DNA from: Salvelinus alpinus
Lineage: Eukaryota > Chordata > Actinopteri > Salmoniformes > Salmonidae
Direction of reading: 5' to 3'
Length of the DNA: 64,000 nt
Assembly: GCF_045679555.1 (NCBI RefSeq)
Contig: NC_092091.1
Coordinates: forward strand, 68,289,241 to 68,353,240
Part shown: piece after piece, positions 1-11,924 of the stretch
How positions within the stretch are numbered: the stretch's first letter is position 1
Layout of the letters: every line of letters starts with the position of its first letter
Translations under genes and position numbers: made by a program
The notes under the pieces: model-generated
What the model saw: the letters and a program-made list of their open reading frames with translations, nothing else
Told to the model about the DNA's origin: nothing
Databases searched by the model: none

Positions 1-1085
1 CGTCCATAAGGCTAGGAGCTAAGCTTCCCCTAAAGTAAATTGGCAAAATTATATAGCCTAATTATCTTACTCCTGTCGATACAGAAATTCATAAAATAAT
101 TCAAAATAAGCTACTACACCAGAAAGCATGATTTGGCCACAGAGGATCATTAGCTTCTTTAAAAACATATAAGCTGTGGATCCTCGTAAAACTGACTATC
201 CTACCGATCCTTGACTTCGGCGATGTAATTTACAAAATAGACTCCAACACTCTACTCAGCAAATTGTATGCAGTCTATCACAGTGCCATCTGTTTTGCCA
301 CCAAAGCCCCATATACTACCCACCACTGCGACTTGTATGCTCTCGTTGGCTGGCCCTCGCTTCATATTCGTCGCCAGACCCACTGGCTCCAGGTCATCTA
401 TAAGTCTTTGCTAGGTAAAGCTCCGCCTTATCTCAGCTCACTGGTCACCATAGCAGCAGCAACCCAAAGCACGCACTCCTTATCTCAGCTCACTGGTCAC
501 CATAGCAGCACCAACCCATAGCACGCGCTCCAGCTGGTATATTTCACCCCCAAAGCCAATTCCTCCTTTGGCCACCTTTCCTTCCAGTTCTCTGCTGCCA
601 ATGACTGGAATGAATTTCAAAAATGACTGAAGCTGGAGACTCATATCTCCCTCTCTAACTTTAGGCACCAGCTGTCAGAGCAGCTCACCGATCACTGCAC
701 CTGAACATAGCCCATCTGTAAATAGCCCATCCAACTACCCCATCCTCAAACTGTTATTCTTTTTATTTTAATTGCTCCTTTGCACCCCAGTATCTCTACT
801 TGCACATTCATCTTCTGCACATCTATCACTCCAGTGTTTAATTGCTAAATTGTAATTATTGCGCCACTATGGCCTATTTATTGCCTTACCTCACCTCATT
901 TGCACACACTGTATATAGACTTTTCTATTGTGTTATTGACTGTAATGTTTGTTTATTCCATGTGTAACTCTGTGTTGTTGTTTGTGTCGCACTGCTTTGC
1001 TTTATCTTGGCCAGGTCGCAGTTGCAAATGAGAACTTGTTCTCAACTGGCCTACCTGGTTAAATAAAGGTGAAATAAATAAAAAA
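1..1085 (+). mobile_element. Decayed LINE 3' fragment
   Basis: The stretch around 264-470 translates in part to a peptide resembling the C-terminal end of a non-LTR reverse transcriptase (pattern RR..HWL..IYK.LLGK.P.YL). Frames are broken, so no intact protein remains. Positions 860-1085 match the 3' tail seen on many salmonid LINE copies: a GCAAATGAGAACTTGTTCTC segment followed by a CCTGGTTAAATAAA-type end and an A-rich tail. The assignment to an L2/CR1-like group is from family knowledge. The 5' end lies outside the window. It sits in what I read as RNF150 intron 1. Confidence 0.6.
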
Positions 1086-1732
1086 AATGTCATTGCCTAC
1101 AGTCAGAAGGCACCACAATTTAGGCAGCGCGCCTGGCAAATAGCCACATAGATGATTGTTGAGTTGCGAATGTCAGTGAAAAGTAGAAGCCCAGCCAGGT
1201 ATATCGCAATATTTCAAAATACAATTGAAGGAAAACATCATTTGGAAAGCAAATGTCTATTGCTGTAAAGAAAAGACAATGAAAATAATAATCTGTCTTT
1301 TGGTTATCAAAATTCTCAATTAATTGAGTGAACAGTAAAGCCTATCTTATTAGCACCAGCTAATATATGCGCACTCACATTCCTGGTGAGTGCGCATATT
1401 CACTCTTTCATGGTTGGATTAGTGCTACTTGAAAGTCAGTTTTTGGACAATAATTTCCTCCTCCAGGTTAGATGAACGTCATAATTGTGTGTGTCTACAC
1501 TTCTCATAGGACGATTAGATGGATCAGACAACATGGTTTTAATTGATCTGTTTGTCAGTGTCAGCAGAGTAGGCTACTCTGTAATTTTTGTCGTATTAAA
1601 AAAAGATTCTGCTAATGTCTCCAGTCATATAAAGTGTAGTAGAATTGCATGAAATGTGTTCATATAAGGCCATCTGTCTCAGCCTCCAGTAGCTTGTGTC
1701 GGGGGGCTAGGGCCAGTCTGTTATCTGTGTTG
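1086..1732. other. Intronic sequence, no gene seen
   Basis: AT-rich sequence without a supported reading frame. The only structure seen is a short perfect hairpin at 1365-1399. Confidence 0.5.
1365..1399. repeat. Perfect 14-bp hairpin
   Basis: ATATGCGCACTCAC at 1365-1378 is followed by a 7-nt loop and its exact reverse complement at 1386-1399. No known element is recognised. Confidence 0.7.
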
Positions 1733-1841
1733 TGTTATATATATATATATATATCTCTCTCTGCATTTTTCTGGTGAAAATCACGTCAGGTGAACAGGTC
1801 AGGGTTCCATAGCTGCAGGCAGAACAGTTGAAACTGGAGTA

Positions 1842-1873
<32 letters not shown>
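1733..1873. repeat. TA, CT and GA microsatellites
   Basis: A TA run (about 1734-1754) passes into a short CT run, and a GA run lies at about 1843-1873. The GA run borders the SINE that follows, as often happens at salmonid SINE ends. Confidence 0.8.
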
Positions 1874-1875
<2 letters not shown>

Positions 1876-1879
1876 TTTC

Positions 1880-2130
1880 CTCCAATGTGGAGGAGGAAAC
1901 CCCGTGCACCTGGCTCCCTTGGTTAGCGCGCACTGCGCCCGGCCCACCACAGGAGTCGCTGGTGCGCGATGAGACAAGGATATCCCTACCGGCCAAACCG
2001 GTAGCCCGGACTACGCTAGGCCAATTGTGCGTCCTCCCGGTCGACCTCCCGGTCGCGAACCCAGAGTCTCTGGTGGCGCAGCTAGCGCTGCGATGCAGTG
2101 CCCTAGACCACTGCGCCACCCGGGAGGCCC
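1880..2130 (-). mobile_element. Salmonid tRNA-derived SINE (SmaI/HpaI type)
   Basis: Read on the minus strand it starts with a tRNA-like head, CCCGGGTGGCGCAGTGGTCT, holding an A box and a TTCGCGACC B-box-like segment. It continues through the ACACATTGG-type body common in salmonids. The CCCGGG at the head is a SmaI site. The exact subfamily name is inference. Confidence 0.75.
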
Positions 2131-2285
2131 CAGGTTCTGGCCTTTCTAGGGAGTTTTTCCTAGCCACCGTGCTTCTACACCTGCATTGCTTGCTGTTTGG
2201 GGTTTTAGGCTGAGTTTCTGTACAGCACTTTGAGATATCAGCTGATGTAAGAAGGGCTTTACAAATAAATTTGATTTGATATAGC
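2130..2285 (+). mobile_element. LINE-like 3' tail
   Basis: The sequence ends CAGCACTTTGAGATATCAGC ... AAATAAATTTGATTTGAT, a dispersed 3' tail seen in many salmonid repeats. It directly abuts the SINE. There is no coding content. Confidence 0.55.
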
Positions 2286-3562
2286 CTACAGCCATGCATT
2301 CAATGATTATGTTATATTATTAGCCTAAATTAAGACTATCCAATCTACTCATCACATTAGGAATAGTAGGCTATTTTACATAAGTCTGCAAATATGATGA
2401 TGCATGGAATGCTTTATTATAAAGGTGCATTTTTCTGGTGAAAATTTGCTTCCCCAAACTTGAATCTCACACGCCTATGGGATACGGCATGCACGGTATG
2501 CTAATTTCCCTTGGCAGAGTTGCATGACTCACATCTGTACAGGTCTAGCTAACAGTGAGAATAGGTAAAAATACAGTGGGTGAAAGAGGGTGGTCAAAGA
2601 ACAGAGGGAAGAGATGGAGGAGACAGAATACAACTCTTGTTTCTCTGTTCTCTCGGTCGGTCGCCATGGCGCCCAGTTTCATGACGTGGTCCTGGAAATA
2701 AACCTCAAGGTGTGTGTGTGTGACGCAGGGACTGATCCCCCATGGATCCCCCAAAGGCGCAATGCATTATTATGCTCATAAATCTCCATATGTAACTAGT
2801 TCGTCGTAAGAGACATACAGCCACAGGTTTATGGAGAGAAAGGAGAGCAGATCAATAGATCTACATAATAATAATCTTTACTAGCCCAACTCTTCGTATG
2901 GGTCCAAAAGCTGCACTCTTGAAGCTTTTTCTCATAGGCGTATTGTCTTGAAACGGAAGTTAAAGGGCTACTGGCAAAGTGTGCTTTTTTTCGGCTTCAG
3001 ATTGCCTAATTGTTTCCAAAAAACTAAAACGACTAGACTAAATCTAATAATACACAGCATTCTAATGAAATAAGAGCATCAGGAATGAAGAGCTCTGGAG
3101 CCAATGTCCTGGCATAGACGGGGCCTAAATCACATTGTGATGCAACAGTGCACAATGGATAGTAGGCCGGAGGCTACTGTGTTATCCTGCATATAGGGTT
3201 TACACACAGCAAAGCACAATGCATTAGGTCCAAGGACGCCACATATAGGCCTATATGCAAACAAGCGCACACACACACACACACAGTTGGCTGAATTAGC
3301 AACGAGTGTTGCAGCAGCACCATGGTTTGTTCATACATAACTGTTAAGGGTAGCCACTCCTAATGCAATCAGCGGCACAATCACCGGCAGAAAAACAAGG
3401 CTGTGTGTGCACGGTAAACAGATCTCACGGCTGCTAATACTATTACGTTAACACTGAGCCCTACACCCTGACAAACGCTACACAGCTTAAAAAAAAACAT
3501 CATAGGCTTGCTAACCTAACCAGATACCCCTCAACCGATGTGCATAAATAAACTGCCTGGAC
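2286..3562. other. Intronic sequence with a CA repeat
   Basis: No gene is supported. A CA dinucleotide run lies at about 3267-3285. Confidence 0.45.
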
Positions 3563-3766
3563 ATGAGGGCACAATCCAACATGGATGCCAAAAGTTTAGT
3601 AGCAACACATGGCCTCAAGGAGTGGATTAACTTCTTCACCTCTATGAGCCTTGATAACAATATGACCATGGTAAAGGAACACACTGACAAAGTTGTACGG
3701 TCTGCAGAGCTGCTTTTGCACACTGGCCATGCTTCAGCTGTTAAGTATGAGATCTTAAGTAGGTAG
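3563..3766 (+). other. Unassigned 67-codon open frame
   Basis: The frame encodes a non-repetitive, helix-prone peptide (GLKEWINFF ... HTDKVVRSAELLLHTGHAS). The last part weakly resembles a spectrin-like repeat end. AG at 3764-3765 followed by GTAGTG would allow a splice donor. No family can be named, and its place inside an intron of the opposite strand makes a chance frame or a gene relic possible. Confidence 0.2.
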
Positions 3767-3829
3767 TGCAGAGTAGACTCAAGGTTTTAGCCATCTTTAC
3801 CATCTGGGTGGGATTTTGGATTACATAGA

Positions 3830-3931
3830 CTGGTCCCTGATCTGTTTGTGCTGTCTTGCCAACTCCTATGGTCATAGTCACGTCAATAACCATAGGAGTT
3901 GGCAAGACACTACAAACAGATCTGGGACCAG
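3830..3931. mobile_element. Hairpin MITE
   Basis: Arms of about 43 nt, from CTGGTCCCTGATCTGTTTGT on the left to ACAAACAGATCTGGGACCAG on the right, are nearly perfect inverted copies around a 16-nt loop. This is a foldback element of a type common in salmonids. Confidence 0.7.
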
Positions 3932-4177
3932 GCTAGAAATTACAACCCAGATGAAGGAGACAAGAATACTGACACAAAGATATTCCACAAAGGGGCAACA
4001 CATTTTATCACCACTGTCTGCAAGTAGTTGGCGAATCCATTTCATTTAGAGAGAGAGAAAGAACAAGAAAAACAAAATAGCTGCTTCTAAAAATCAAAGC
4101 AGTGTGTAATATCAACCGATGGCCCGACAGAGGCTGAACTGGACCAAAATCTCTCCTCTTTGAGGACACCCATTAGC

Positions 4178-4238
4178 AAGAATGGTGCATAATAAGCCAA
4201 GATGGTGCATAATAAGCCACAATGGTGCATAATAAGGA
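4178..4238 (+). repeat. Three-copy 21-22 bp tandem repeat
   Basis: ATGGTGCATAATAAG occurs three times in direct order, spaced by about 21-22 nt. Confidence 0.8.
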
Positions 4239-5070
4239 AAGCCAGGTGGAATAGAGAGCGAGTGAGCAGTTGATTTTTAGAGGAAGGGCGCTAACCTGTT
4301 TAGTGCTGCTGAGGATTAGCTTTTGCTAGCAGCCTTGAGGGCAGCATAACCTGCTGTGTAGTGGATAATAGTATTTGGTTAGCTGTAATTAAACAGCACA
4401 AATCCTTATTCAATATCAACAGTGTTAGTCTGTCCAGCGAAAATGTGCATAAAAATATAAAATAATTAATACATGTAGCCACCGAAATTTGCATAGCCAA
4501 GATGGCCGACAAAACAACTGCCTAAAAAACCATGGTCAGGAAAGAAAAACTGAAAGGATCTGGCAGAGGGAGGGAGCCACGTCATACAGTAATCTAGTGA
4601 TTAATTCCAGCTCTCAGAAAATGTCCTCCACATGCTCATTGCTTTCCCTCCATATAAAAGCCAGACTGCAAATGGCAAGTCTTTCATAAAGATCAGCCCT
4701 GATAGGATTCATACGTGTCCTGTCCACACAGAGGTCTGAGTGTTCTCATACAAAAAGGCCTTGTATGCATTCTTTGTCACAGGTGGGGCCAACCTAATTA
4801 AGATGAGAGAGAGAGGGAGAGAGAATGAGATTCTTGGCTCTCGGTTACCCTGGCCGATACAGTCCACTTCTGTTGGCCCACCGAGGACTGTTCTTTCTCT
4901 CGCTTTCTTTTAGTCCCCCTTTCCCTCATCATTACTCTCTCTCTCTCCTCCATCTCTGTCTGTTCGTCTCAGGGCTGGGAGTATGAGTCTTAGCAGCCCC
5001 AGAAATAGCACAGTCTCCTCTTTTCCGTAGGTACCCAGGGACTGCCGTCCCGCTGTACCCTCTCAGCAGG

Positions 5071-5101
<31 letters not shown>

Positions 5102-6340
5102 GTGTGGCTAGTATCCACATGCTTCCCAGACAAAATAGTTTGGAAGAGTTAGTGCATATATAATGCAGACTTTTTGTGACGTTTTTGTTCACTTCAGTTG
5201 TTCAGGCATACAACAATTGTTTTTGAGGCAGGCGGAAGTCAGTAGCCGAAGTCTACGCCCCTTCGTCGGTGATTGGTCAATAATAGGGAATCTTCACTAA
5301 AGTCTTTGTTGTCATTCAACGAGAGATGACTCATTTTCATGTAAAAAATAAGAGACAAATACTGCAAACATCTTAGTTAGATGTAAAATTGCGAGACTAA
5401 GATCTCCTCAGCAAAAACTTCAAAATTAATAACAGATTTCTTGAGTTATCTTAGATTAATTTGGACTATTTTGAAGAAGTGTATACTGGCTACGGCGTCT
5501 CAAAATGGACAAACAATACTATCGCCACTTTTTAACGGAGTATACAAGCACACTTGTTCGGTTCACCTAGCCGAGCTCGGCGCCAGCTGAACTGAAGAAT
5601 GCTGACGCCTTAACAGACACATCTCTTGGGCCTGTGCCAGCCAAGCAGGGAGGGACCCAATGGGGGTCTCAGAGAGCTCACCAGGGGTGGCCACCCACCC
5701 CCCAAACCCCTCTCCTCGGCTGGCCCCATGTGTCTGAAGCATCTGGTAGGGCCTTCCATCATCTCTCCTCACTTCCCCATTAGGAGCCAGCATGCTGGCA
5801 CACCACTATCCAGTCCAGGTGATGATGCAGATGGGGCTTGGAATCTGTCAGAGACTGCCAGTGAATGTGAACAAAGGGGTTTATATGAATGTAATTACCT
5901 GTTGTGATCCACATGGCGTAATCCTCAGTTAAAAGAAGCCAAAACGTCAGCAATGGTAACCATTCCATTGACGCCAACGATCATGGCAACCCGATCACCT
6001 GCACAGCTTGGATGCCCATACAGACAGACACCACTCTGTACTGGTTGGAGGAGGTGTGTCAGTGCTTTTGCAGCAGGCTAATGCAGTTTGGCAGCGTGCT
6101 AACAGGGTGATGGGCTGACCGGCAGTGCATAACCTATTGTGGGGGAGGGTGCTACATTTTACAGCACGTCGTCAAACCAGTCGCACAGTCAGGTTGTGTT
6201 AAGACACAGACATGGTTCGTTTAGTTTCAATCCATTAACATGATCTGTCTCAGTAAACAGAGCTACAGTAAAGACAAAGGAGCATAGCCGAGCTCAAAAC
6301 GTATGTGGGCAACCACACACACACACACGTCAGAGTCATA
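4239..6340. other. Intronic sequence, no gene seen
   Basis: The stretch contains a GT microsatellite at about 5074-5101, short GA/CT-rich patches (4800-4950) and a short CA run near 6315-6328. No coding region or named mobile element is recognised. Confidence 0.45.
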
Positions 6341-7882
6341 GAGTGCATTCGGAAAGTATTCAGACCCCTTGACTTTTTCAAAATTTGTTACATTACAGCC
6401 TTATTCTAAAATGTATTAAATATTTTTTTCCCCTCATCAATCTAAACACAATACACCATAACGACAAAGCAAAAACAGGTTTTTAGAATTTTTGCAAATG
6501 TATATATATATATAAAAAAACTGAAATTTCACATTTACATAAGTCTTCAGACCCTTTACTCAGTACTTTGTTGAAGAACCTTTGGCAGCGATTACAGCCT
6601 CAAGTCTTCTTGGGTATGACGCTACAAGCTTGGCACACCTGTATTTGGGGAGTTTTTCCCCCAATCTTCTCTGCAGATCCTCTCAAGCTCTGTCAGGTTG
6701 GATGGGGAGCGTCGCTGCACAGCTATTTTCAGGTCTCTCCAGGGATGTTCGATCAGGTTAAAGTCCGGGCCCTCCTGGCTGGGCCACTCAAGGACATTCA
6801 GAGACTTTTCCCGAAGTCACTCCTGCATTGTCTTGACTGTGTGCTTAGGGTCATTGTCCTGATGGAAGGTGAACCTTCACCCCAGGCTGAGGTCCTGAGC
6901 GCTCTGGAGCAGGTTTTCATCAAGGATCTCTCTGTACTTTACTCCGTTCGTCTTTGCCTCAAACCTGACGAGTCTCCCAGTCCCTGCCGTTGAAAGACAT
7001 CCCCACAGCATGATGCTGCCACCACCATGATGCTGCCTCCACCATGCTTCACCGTGGGGATGGTGCCACGTTTCCTCCAGACGTGACGCTTGGCATTCAG
7101 GCCAAATAGTTCAATCTTCGTTTCATCAGACCAGAGAACCTTGTCATTTTCCTTTTATTGAGGAGGGGCTTCCGTCTGGCCACTCTACCATAAAGGCTTG
7201 ATTGGTGGAGTGCTGCAGAGATGGTTGTCCTTCTGGAAGGTTCTCCATCTCCACAGAGGAACTCTAGAGCTCTGTCAAGGCCCTTCTCCCCCGATTGCTC
7301 AGTTTGGCTGGGCGGCCAGCTCTAGGAAGTGTCTTAGTGGTTCCAAACTTCTTCCATTTAAAGACTATGGAGGCCACTCTGTTCTTGTGGACCTTCAATG
7401 CTGCAGACATTTTTTGGTACCCTTCCCCAGATCTGTGCCTCAACACAATCCTGTCTTGGAGCTCTACGGAAAATTCCTTGGACCTCGTGGCTTGGTTTCT
7501 GCTCTGACATACACTGTCAACTGTGGGACATCATATAGACAGGTGTGTGCCTTTCCAAATCATGTCCAATCAATTGAATTTACAACAGGTGGACTCCAAT
7601 GAAGTTGTAGAAAAAACTCAAGGATGATCAATGGAAACAGGATGCACCTGAGCTCAATTGAGTCTCATAGCAAAGGGCCTGAATACTTATCTTATTAAGG
7701 TGTTTTTTTTATTTGTAATAAATTGGCAAAAAAAATCTAAAAACCCATTTTCACTTTGTCATTATGGGGTATTGTGTGTAGATTGCTCAGGAAAACAAAA
7801 TATTTTATACATTTTAGAATAAGGCTGTAATGTAGTAAAATGTGGAAATAGACAAGGGGTCTGAATACTTTCCAAGGTACTG
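6341..7882 (-). mobile_element. Tc1-like transposon, degraded
   Basis: The two ends are long inverted repeats: GGAAAGTATTCAGACCCCTT and TTACAGCCTTATTCTAAAAT occur near 6352-6412 and, inverted, near 7810-7875. TA dinucleotides flank both ends (6339-6340 and 7883-7884), as expected for Tc1/mariner target sites. On the minus strand, 7446-7264 encodes the helix-turn-helix part of a Tc1 transposase (RHRSGEGYQKMSAAL, then GRPAKLS). The rest of the transposase, down to about 6560, is frameshifted and stopped, so the copy is dead. Length is about 1.54 kb, close to full size for the family. Confidence 0.9.
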
Positions 7883-7884
7883 TA

Positions 7885-9892
7885 TATGAAGACTAGACTG
7901 CATGTGAAAAGATAAGGAATGTGGAGAGAAGGTATGGATCGTGGATGATCAGGGATAGAGAGGAGAGGAGGAGGGTGTTTTGTGTAGGACTCATAAGATG
8001 CCCGAACCCTATGTTTCTCCTAAGACCTTTTTCTTTGCACCGATGGTGCAAGTGTACAGAGTGGCCAGAGCCCACCACCACCAAACTGTCACTTGCAGAG
8101 CTAGAGGGGCCTACCCAGCCTAGATATTGAAAGAGAGCGGTCTACAGTGGAAACTTGGCAGCCAGTTAACACCAGTTTTGTCTATTAAAGCCTTCTCTGC
8201 TAGCTCCAGTATTGGACCCGGACCAGACGGAAACACCTTCGACTGAGGGATAACATACCCAACTGATTAAAATGTCCATTGGATGTGCTTGGGGGGACTC
8301 AGATATTCCCAAGGACAGACTCTCCAAGCTGGCTCATCTTAAACATGTCCACCCACCACTACGCTGTGATAGTTAAATTAAAAGCACGCCACGAAATCAG
8401 ATGTCTAAGAAAAGTTGTCATAGTAACTGCCGCTTTCCGTAGATGTTCAAGCCAAGGCTAAACAGAGATAACTCAATTAGTACATTTGAATTAGCCTGTC
8501 GACCCCATTACTACACTAAGTGTATTTATGGTATTTCAGTGTCACCGTTGAATTGGATAGGTTTTATGAACGCAAACAAACGCTCTTCTACGTGCACACA
8601 CACACTAAGTTGACAGAAGCTGTACCAATATGGATTGCCATTTGGATCTCTTGCAAAGCAGGAATCAGTTTTACAACCCAAAAATTGAAATAATTTTGGG
8701 ATGAAATCGTAACTGTGCTAAATCCTTCTTCCATTAATATTTATGTCCACCTAAAACTAAAATCCTCCTACTTCCTGCCCCCTCTGCTCCTCTTTGTCCT
8801 TGATTCTTTCCTACATGGCTCAGGGTGAGAGCAGGAGACAGGCTCTAAATTGTTTAAAAAAAAATCTGTCTCTTCATCTCCCTTCATCTGCACTGATTGG
8901 AACATACTTGACAAGTGAAAACAATAATGGTGGAAGCTCATCATGAGGCTGGCTTTCACCTGGAAAGTTGTCAGTGCTGAAGAAGAACAGGGAGCGAGGT
9001 GAGGTCAGATTTTGATGCGGTAAAGAATGAGCCGGAGAGAGAAATTACAGGAGAACTCTTTAGCTTACACAACAGCCTCAGCCTGGTCTGAGCCAGTACC
9101 ATGCCAACCCCTGACTCAACATTTGGCCCAGTTCAGAATCAGAATCAGCAAGAATTAGATATGCATTACAATTAGATATTGGCTAAACTGTATAGGGAAT
9201 GTGTAGGATATCAGAGCCTGACTGATGATCTATCCCAATGCAGTCAGGGAAACATGCATCAATAGTCTATACGAGCTGGGTGGATACAACTCCCAGAGTG
9301 TCATGGCGAGTTCATGCATGAGCTATGCAGCATAATATCAACATATATATTTTACACAAGGGGCCCATTCCCTTAAAAAGATCCTTAATCTAGTTTTGTG
9401 GAGAAAAGTTGTTCATTGATAATCCTCACACAGCTAGGAGGAATGAGGAGTGATGCCGGTTCACTGTTGAATTATAAACTAATACATTATCAGTTCACCA
9501 AACAGTTGTCTCGACAGACAATGATACATCAAAATGGTTTAGGGTTTGAGGACTGCATTGAGCTTACATACTGTTATGATTTGCACTTGTAGGCACAACT
9601 GGCAGCAAATGGACAATGTGCTTCTTTGTTGATTAGTGCAATATATAATAGTGAGTTTGACAGTTTTGAGCTTGTAGCTTACTGACATGAATGCCTTGCC
9701 AGTCTTCAACAGCCTAAAACAATGTGTGCCATTGCCATAACGACATGATAAGAGGGCAGAGCACTTGTAAACTGTCACCAAGTCACAACAGTGACAAGTA
9801 CAGTGTATCTCATACAAGTGATGCAGTGCATCGCATACAGTCATGTAAGCTTGATGAGTATGATGCATTGCTCCCCCGAAAGTGTAGTTTAC
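7885..9892 (-). other. Intronic sequence of RNF150, no further exon seen
   Basis: Open frames here are short and have no recognisable family. The exon 1 donor of RNF150 lies at the right edge of this stretch. Confidence 0.5.
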
Positions 9893-10349
9893 CTTGATGA
9901 GGCATTGTTATGGTATCGTTGACATTAGTGGAGCCCACGTTATAAATTATGACTGCAGAAGCGTTGTGGAGTGCAGCGACGTTGCGAATTTTATCTCTGA
10001 ATGTACAATTCCCTGCAGCTATCAACGCCATCCAAGCATTGTTTTGATAAGGCAGGGGATACTTAGCGTTGGGGTCGCAAGCTTGTCTCTCTTGCAAAAG
10101 CAAAGGCATCAACACTTGCCCTCTTGCTTCTTTCTTGGGGGAGTGCTCGCCATATCTTCCACACTCAGTCTTCTCTGTTTTGATTTCTGAAGTCACGGGA
10201 TCCACATAAGTAATGTTGACAAACGCGGTGTACCATTCTTCTTTCTCCGCCACCGTAAAGTCCAGGCACAGAAAATGCACGAAGCAAAAGGATAGCAGCC
10301 ATGTTGAGAACGCTAGACTGCGGCAGGCTTGGATGAGGGACGTTGCCAT
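9893..10349 (-). CDS. rnf150: RNF150 coding exon 1 (E3 ubiquitin ligase, partial)
   Basis: This exon encodes the N-terminal 152 residues of a Goliath-type transmembrane RING E3 ligase. Residues 1-35 form a hydrophobic signal sequence (MATSLIQACRSLAFSTWLLS start). The rest is the luminal protease-associated (PA) domain, including EKEEWYTAFVNITY, EKTECGRYGEHSPK, GNCTFRDKIRN and DTITMPHQG, with several N-glycosylation sequons. EKTECGRYGEHSP separates RNF150 from RNF130. The start at 10349 is chosen because MA.SLIQAC matches the family start; an upstream in-frame ATG at 10433 adds 28 unconserved residues. The exon ends in a phase-1 GT donor at 9892-9891. The transmembrane segment and RING finger must lie left of the window. 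Most of the call rests on recalled family sequence. Confidence 0.9.
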
Positions 10350-10796
10350 GTTCAGTCCGAGGATATAGCGAGCGTTTCCCTCTCCTCCAAACCTAAAAGC
10401 TGCCTCTCGCTGGTAGCCTCCCCACCTTTCCAAGCTCGACGACTACGATTTCGGACTACCCTGAAGATGAAATACTTGAAAAGTGATGCAGCAAACCAAC
10501 TGATTAAAGGTAGTTTCTGGTTGTTGACAGAAATGTTTTTAAACAGTTGGTTGTAGTCGTGCTTCTCCACCCTGCCTACTGCTACCTAAGCGACTGGCCT
10601 GTAATGTTGTTGTCAGTCAGCTGTGCGCGCTGGACAAGCTTTCTTAACATGTGACCTGGGCGGGGATCACGAAGATAGTCGAACCTGTCCCCCATAATAC
10701 AGGGTAGTGTTCGCCTGTACAGGGATCGGCAATAGGCGTCCGCGAATTATTGATTTTCGCCCACCAAAGTTGTTAGTAAAAAAAAGCAAATATATA
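10350..10796 (-). promoter_or_regulatory. Probable RNF150 5' UTR and promoter region
   Basis: This is the sequence directly upstream of the RNF150 start codon. No TATA box or defined transcription start is visible. The assignment rests only on position. Confidence 0.3.
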
Positions 10797-11012
10797 CACT
10801 ACAGGTCAAACGTTTTAGAATACCTACTCATTCAAGGGTTTTTCTTTATTTTGACTATTTTCTACATTGTAGAATAATAGGGAAGACATCAAAATGAAAT
10901 ACACATATGGAATCATGTAGTAACCAAAAAAGTGTTAAACAAATCAAAATATATTTTATATTTGAGATTCTTTAAATAGCCACCCTTTGCCTTGATGACA
11001 GCTTTGCACATG

Positions 11013-11013
<1 letters not shown>
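10797..11013 (-). mobile_element. Tc1-like element, one-end fragment
   Basis: It starts after TA (10795-10796) with CACTACAGGTCAAACGTTTT and runs through CATTCAAGGGTTTTTCTTTA to a GCCTTGATGACAGCTTTGCA segment. This matches one terminal part of a common salmonid Tc1 family. The other end is missing, and a TA microsatellite (11019-11050) follows. Confidence 0.75.

Positions 11014-11018
<5 letters not shown>

Positions 11019-11050
<32 letters not shown>
11019..11050. repeat. TA microsatellite
   Basis: An uninterrupted AT/TA run next to the broken end of the Tc1 fragment. Confidence 0.9.
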
Positions 11051-11052
<2 letters not shown>

Positions 11053-11180
11053 TTTATTATGGGAGGTTTTAGCAATGGTAAAATAATGTAAAATCATCAG
11101 GAATTCAGCCAAACTGTAATTTAATGTAGAACATATCTTCCCAAGTATTCCAACAAATAAAAAAAATGTGTTGCTTGCAA

Positions 11181-11411
11181 TATGTAATCACAATATTTAT
11201 CCAGCAGAGGGCAATATTGTTTACTTGATTACAGGTCACAGCCCCCCCCCCCCCCCCTCCACACACACACACACAATTTACATTGGGGGTTTCGAATTAC
11301 AGGTTAATATTGTCAAGACACATTGCAGAAAAATAATATGACCATAGCCGTGGGTCTGTGACCTGTAATCAAGTAAACATTGCCCTCTGCTGGGTAAATA
11401 TTGTGATTACA
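11181..11411. mobile_element. Foldback element with about 60-bp arms
   Basis: The left arm (about 11182-11243), containing CAGCAGAGGGCAATATTG and TTACTTGATTACAGGTCACA, is repeated inverted at about 11352-11411. The roughly 106-nt centre contains a poly-C run and a CA run. I recognise no named family; it looks like a short MITE. Confidence 0.65.
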
Positions 11412-11924
11412 TTCTGTACATTTTTGTACAGTAATAAGGTGACAGGTTGTTGCATTTCCACAGCACAGCCTGGGGAAGGGAGATTTCACTGGAAATAACA
11501 AGGCCATGTCTCCATCTAATCACTTTCCTTACCATTTTGAAGTAGGAAACCAAAAGTATTTTATGCCATTGCCACCACATATGAAATGACAAAATCGATT
11601 CCATTTGATCTGCATTTGCCAAGGCGTAAAACTATTGACGTAATAATTTTGGAGTCAATTCAATCAAACTCACAGTGCAGTATTTGCACAAGACTGTATG
11701 AATTTGTCCCTCAGTCAGTGGTCAGGTGCCTTGTTAATAGTAAACAAATTGTGAAATATATATCTCTTGCAGTAGCTGACAGCTAGCTGACATTCATTAT
11801 GTTGGTATCAGAGACATGGGGGAAGTTTAAGGAAATGACTCAGAACACAGAATGACACAGAACACATCAACAACAGCACAGTTTCTGTTTGAGCCATCTC
11901 ATTATACTTTGTGGTGGTTACAGC
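11412..11924. other. Intergenic, nothing recognised
   Basis: Short open frames only. No motif or repeat family is supported. Confidence 0.4.

Noticed and set aside
1880-2213. 108- and 166-codon open frames over the SINE
   Set aside because: They lie in a tRNA-derived SINE and a LINE tail and have no protein family.
6568-6993. 141-codon plus-strand open frame
   Set aside because: It is the antisense of the degraded Tc1 transposase.
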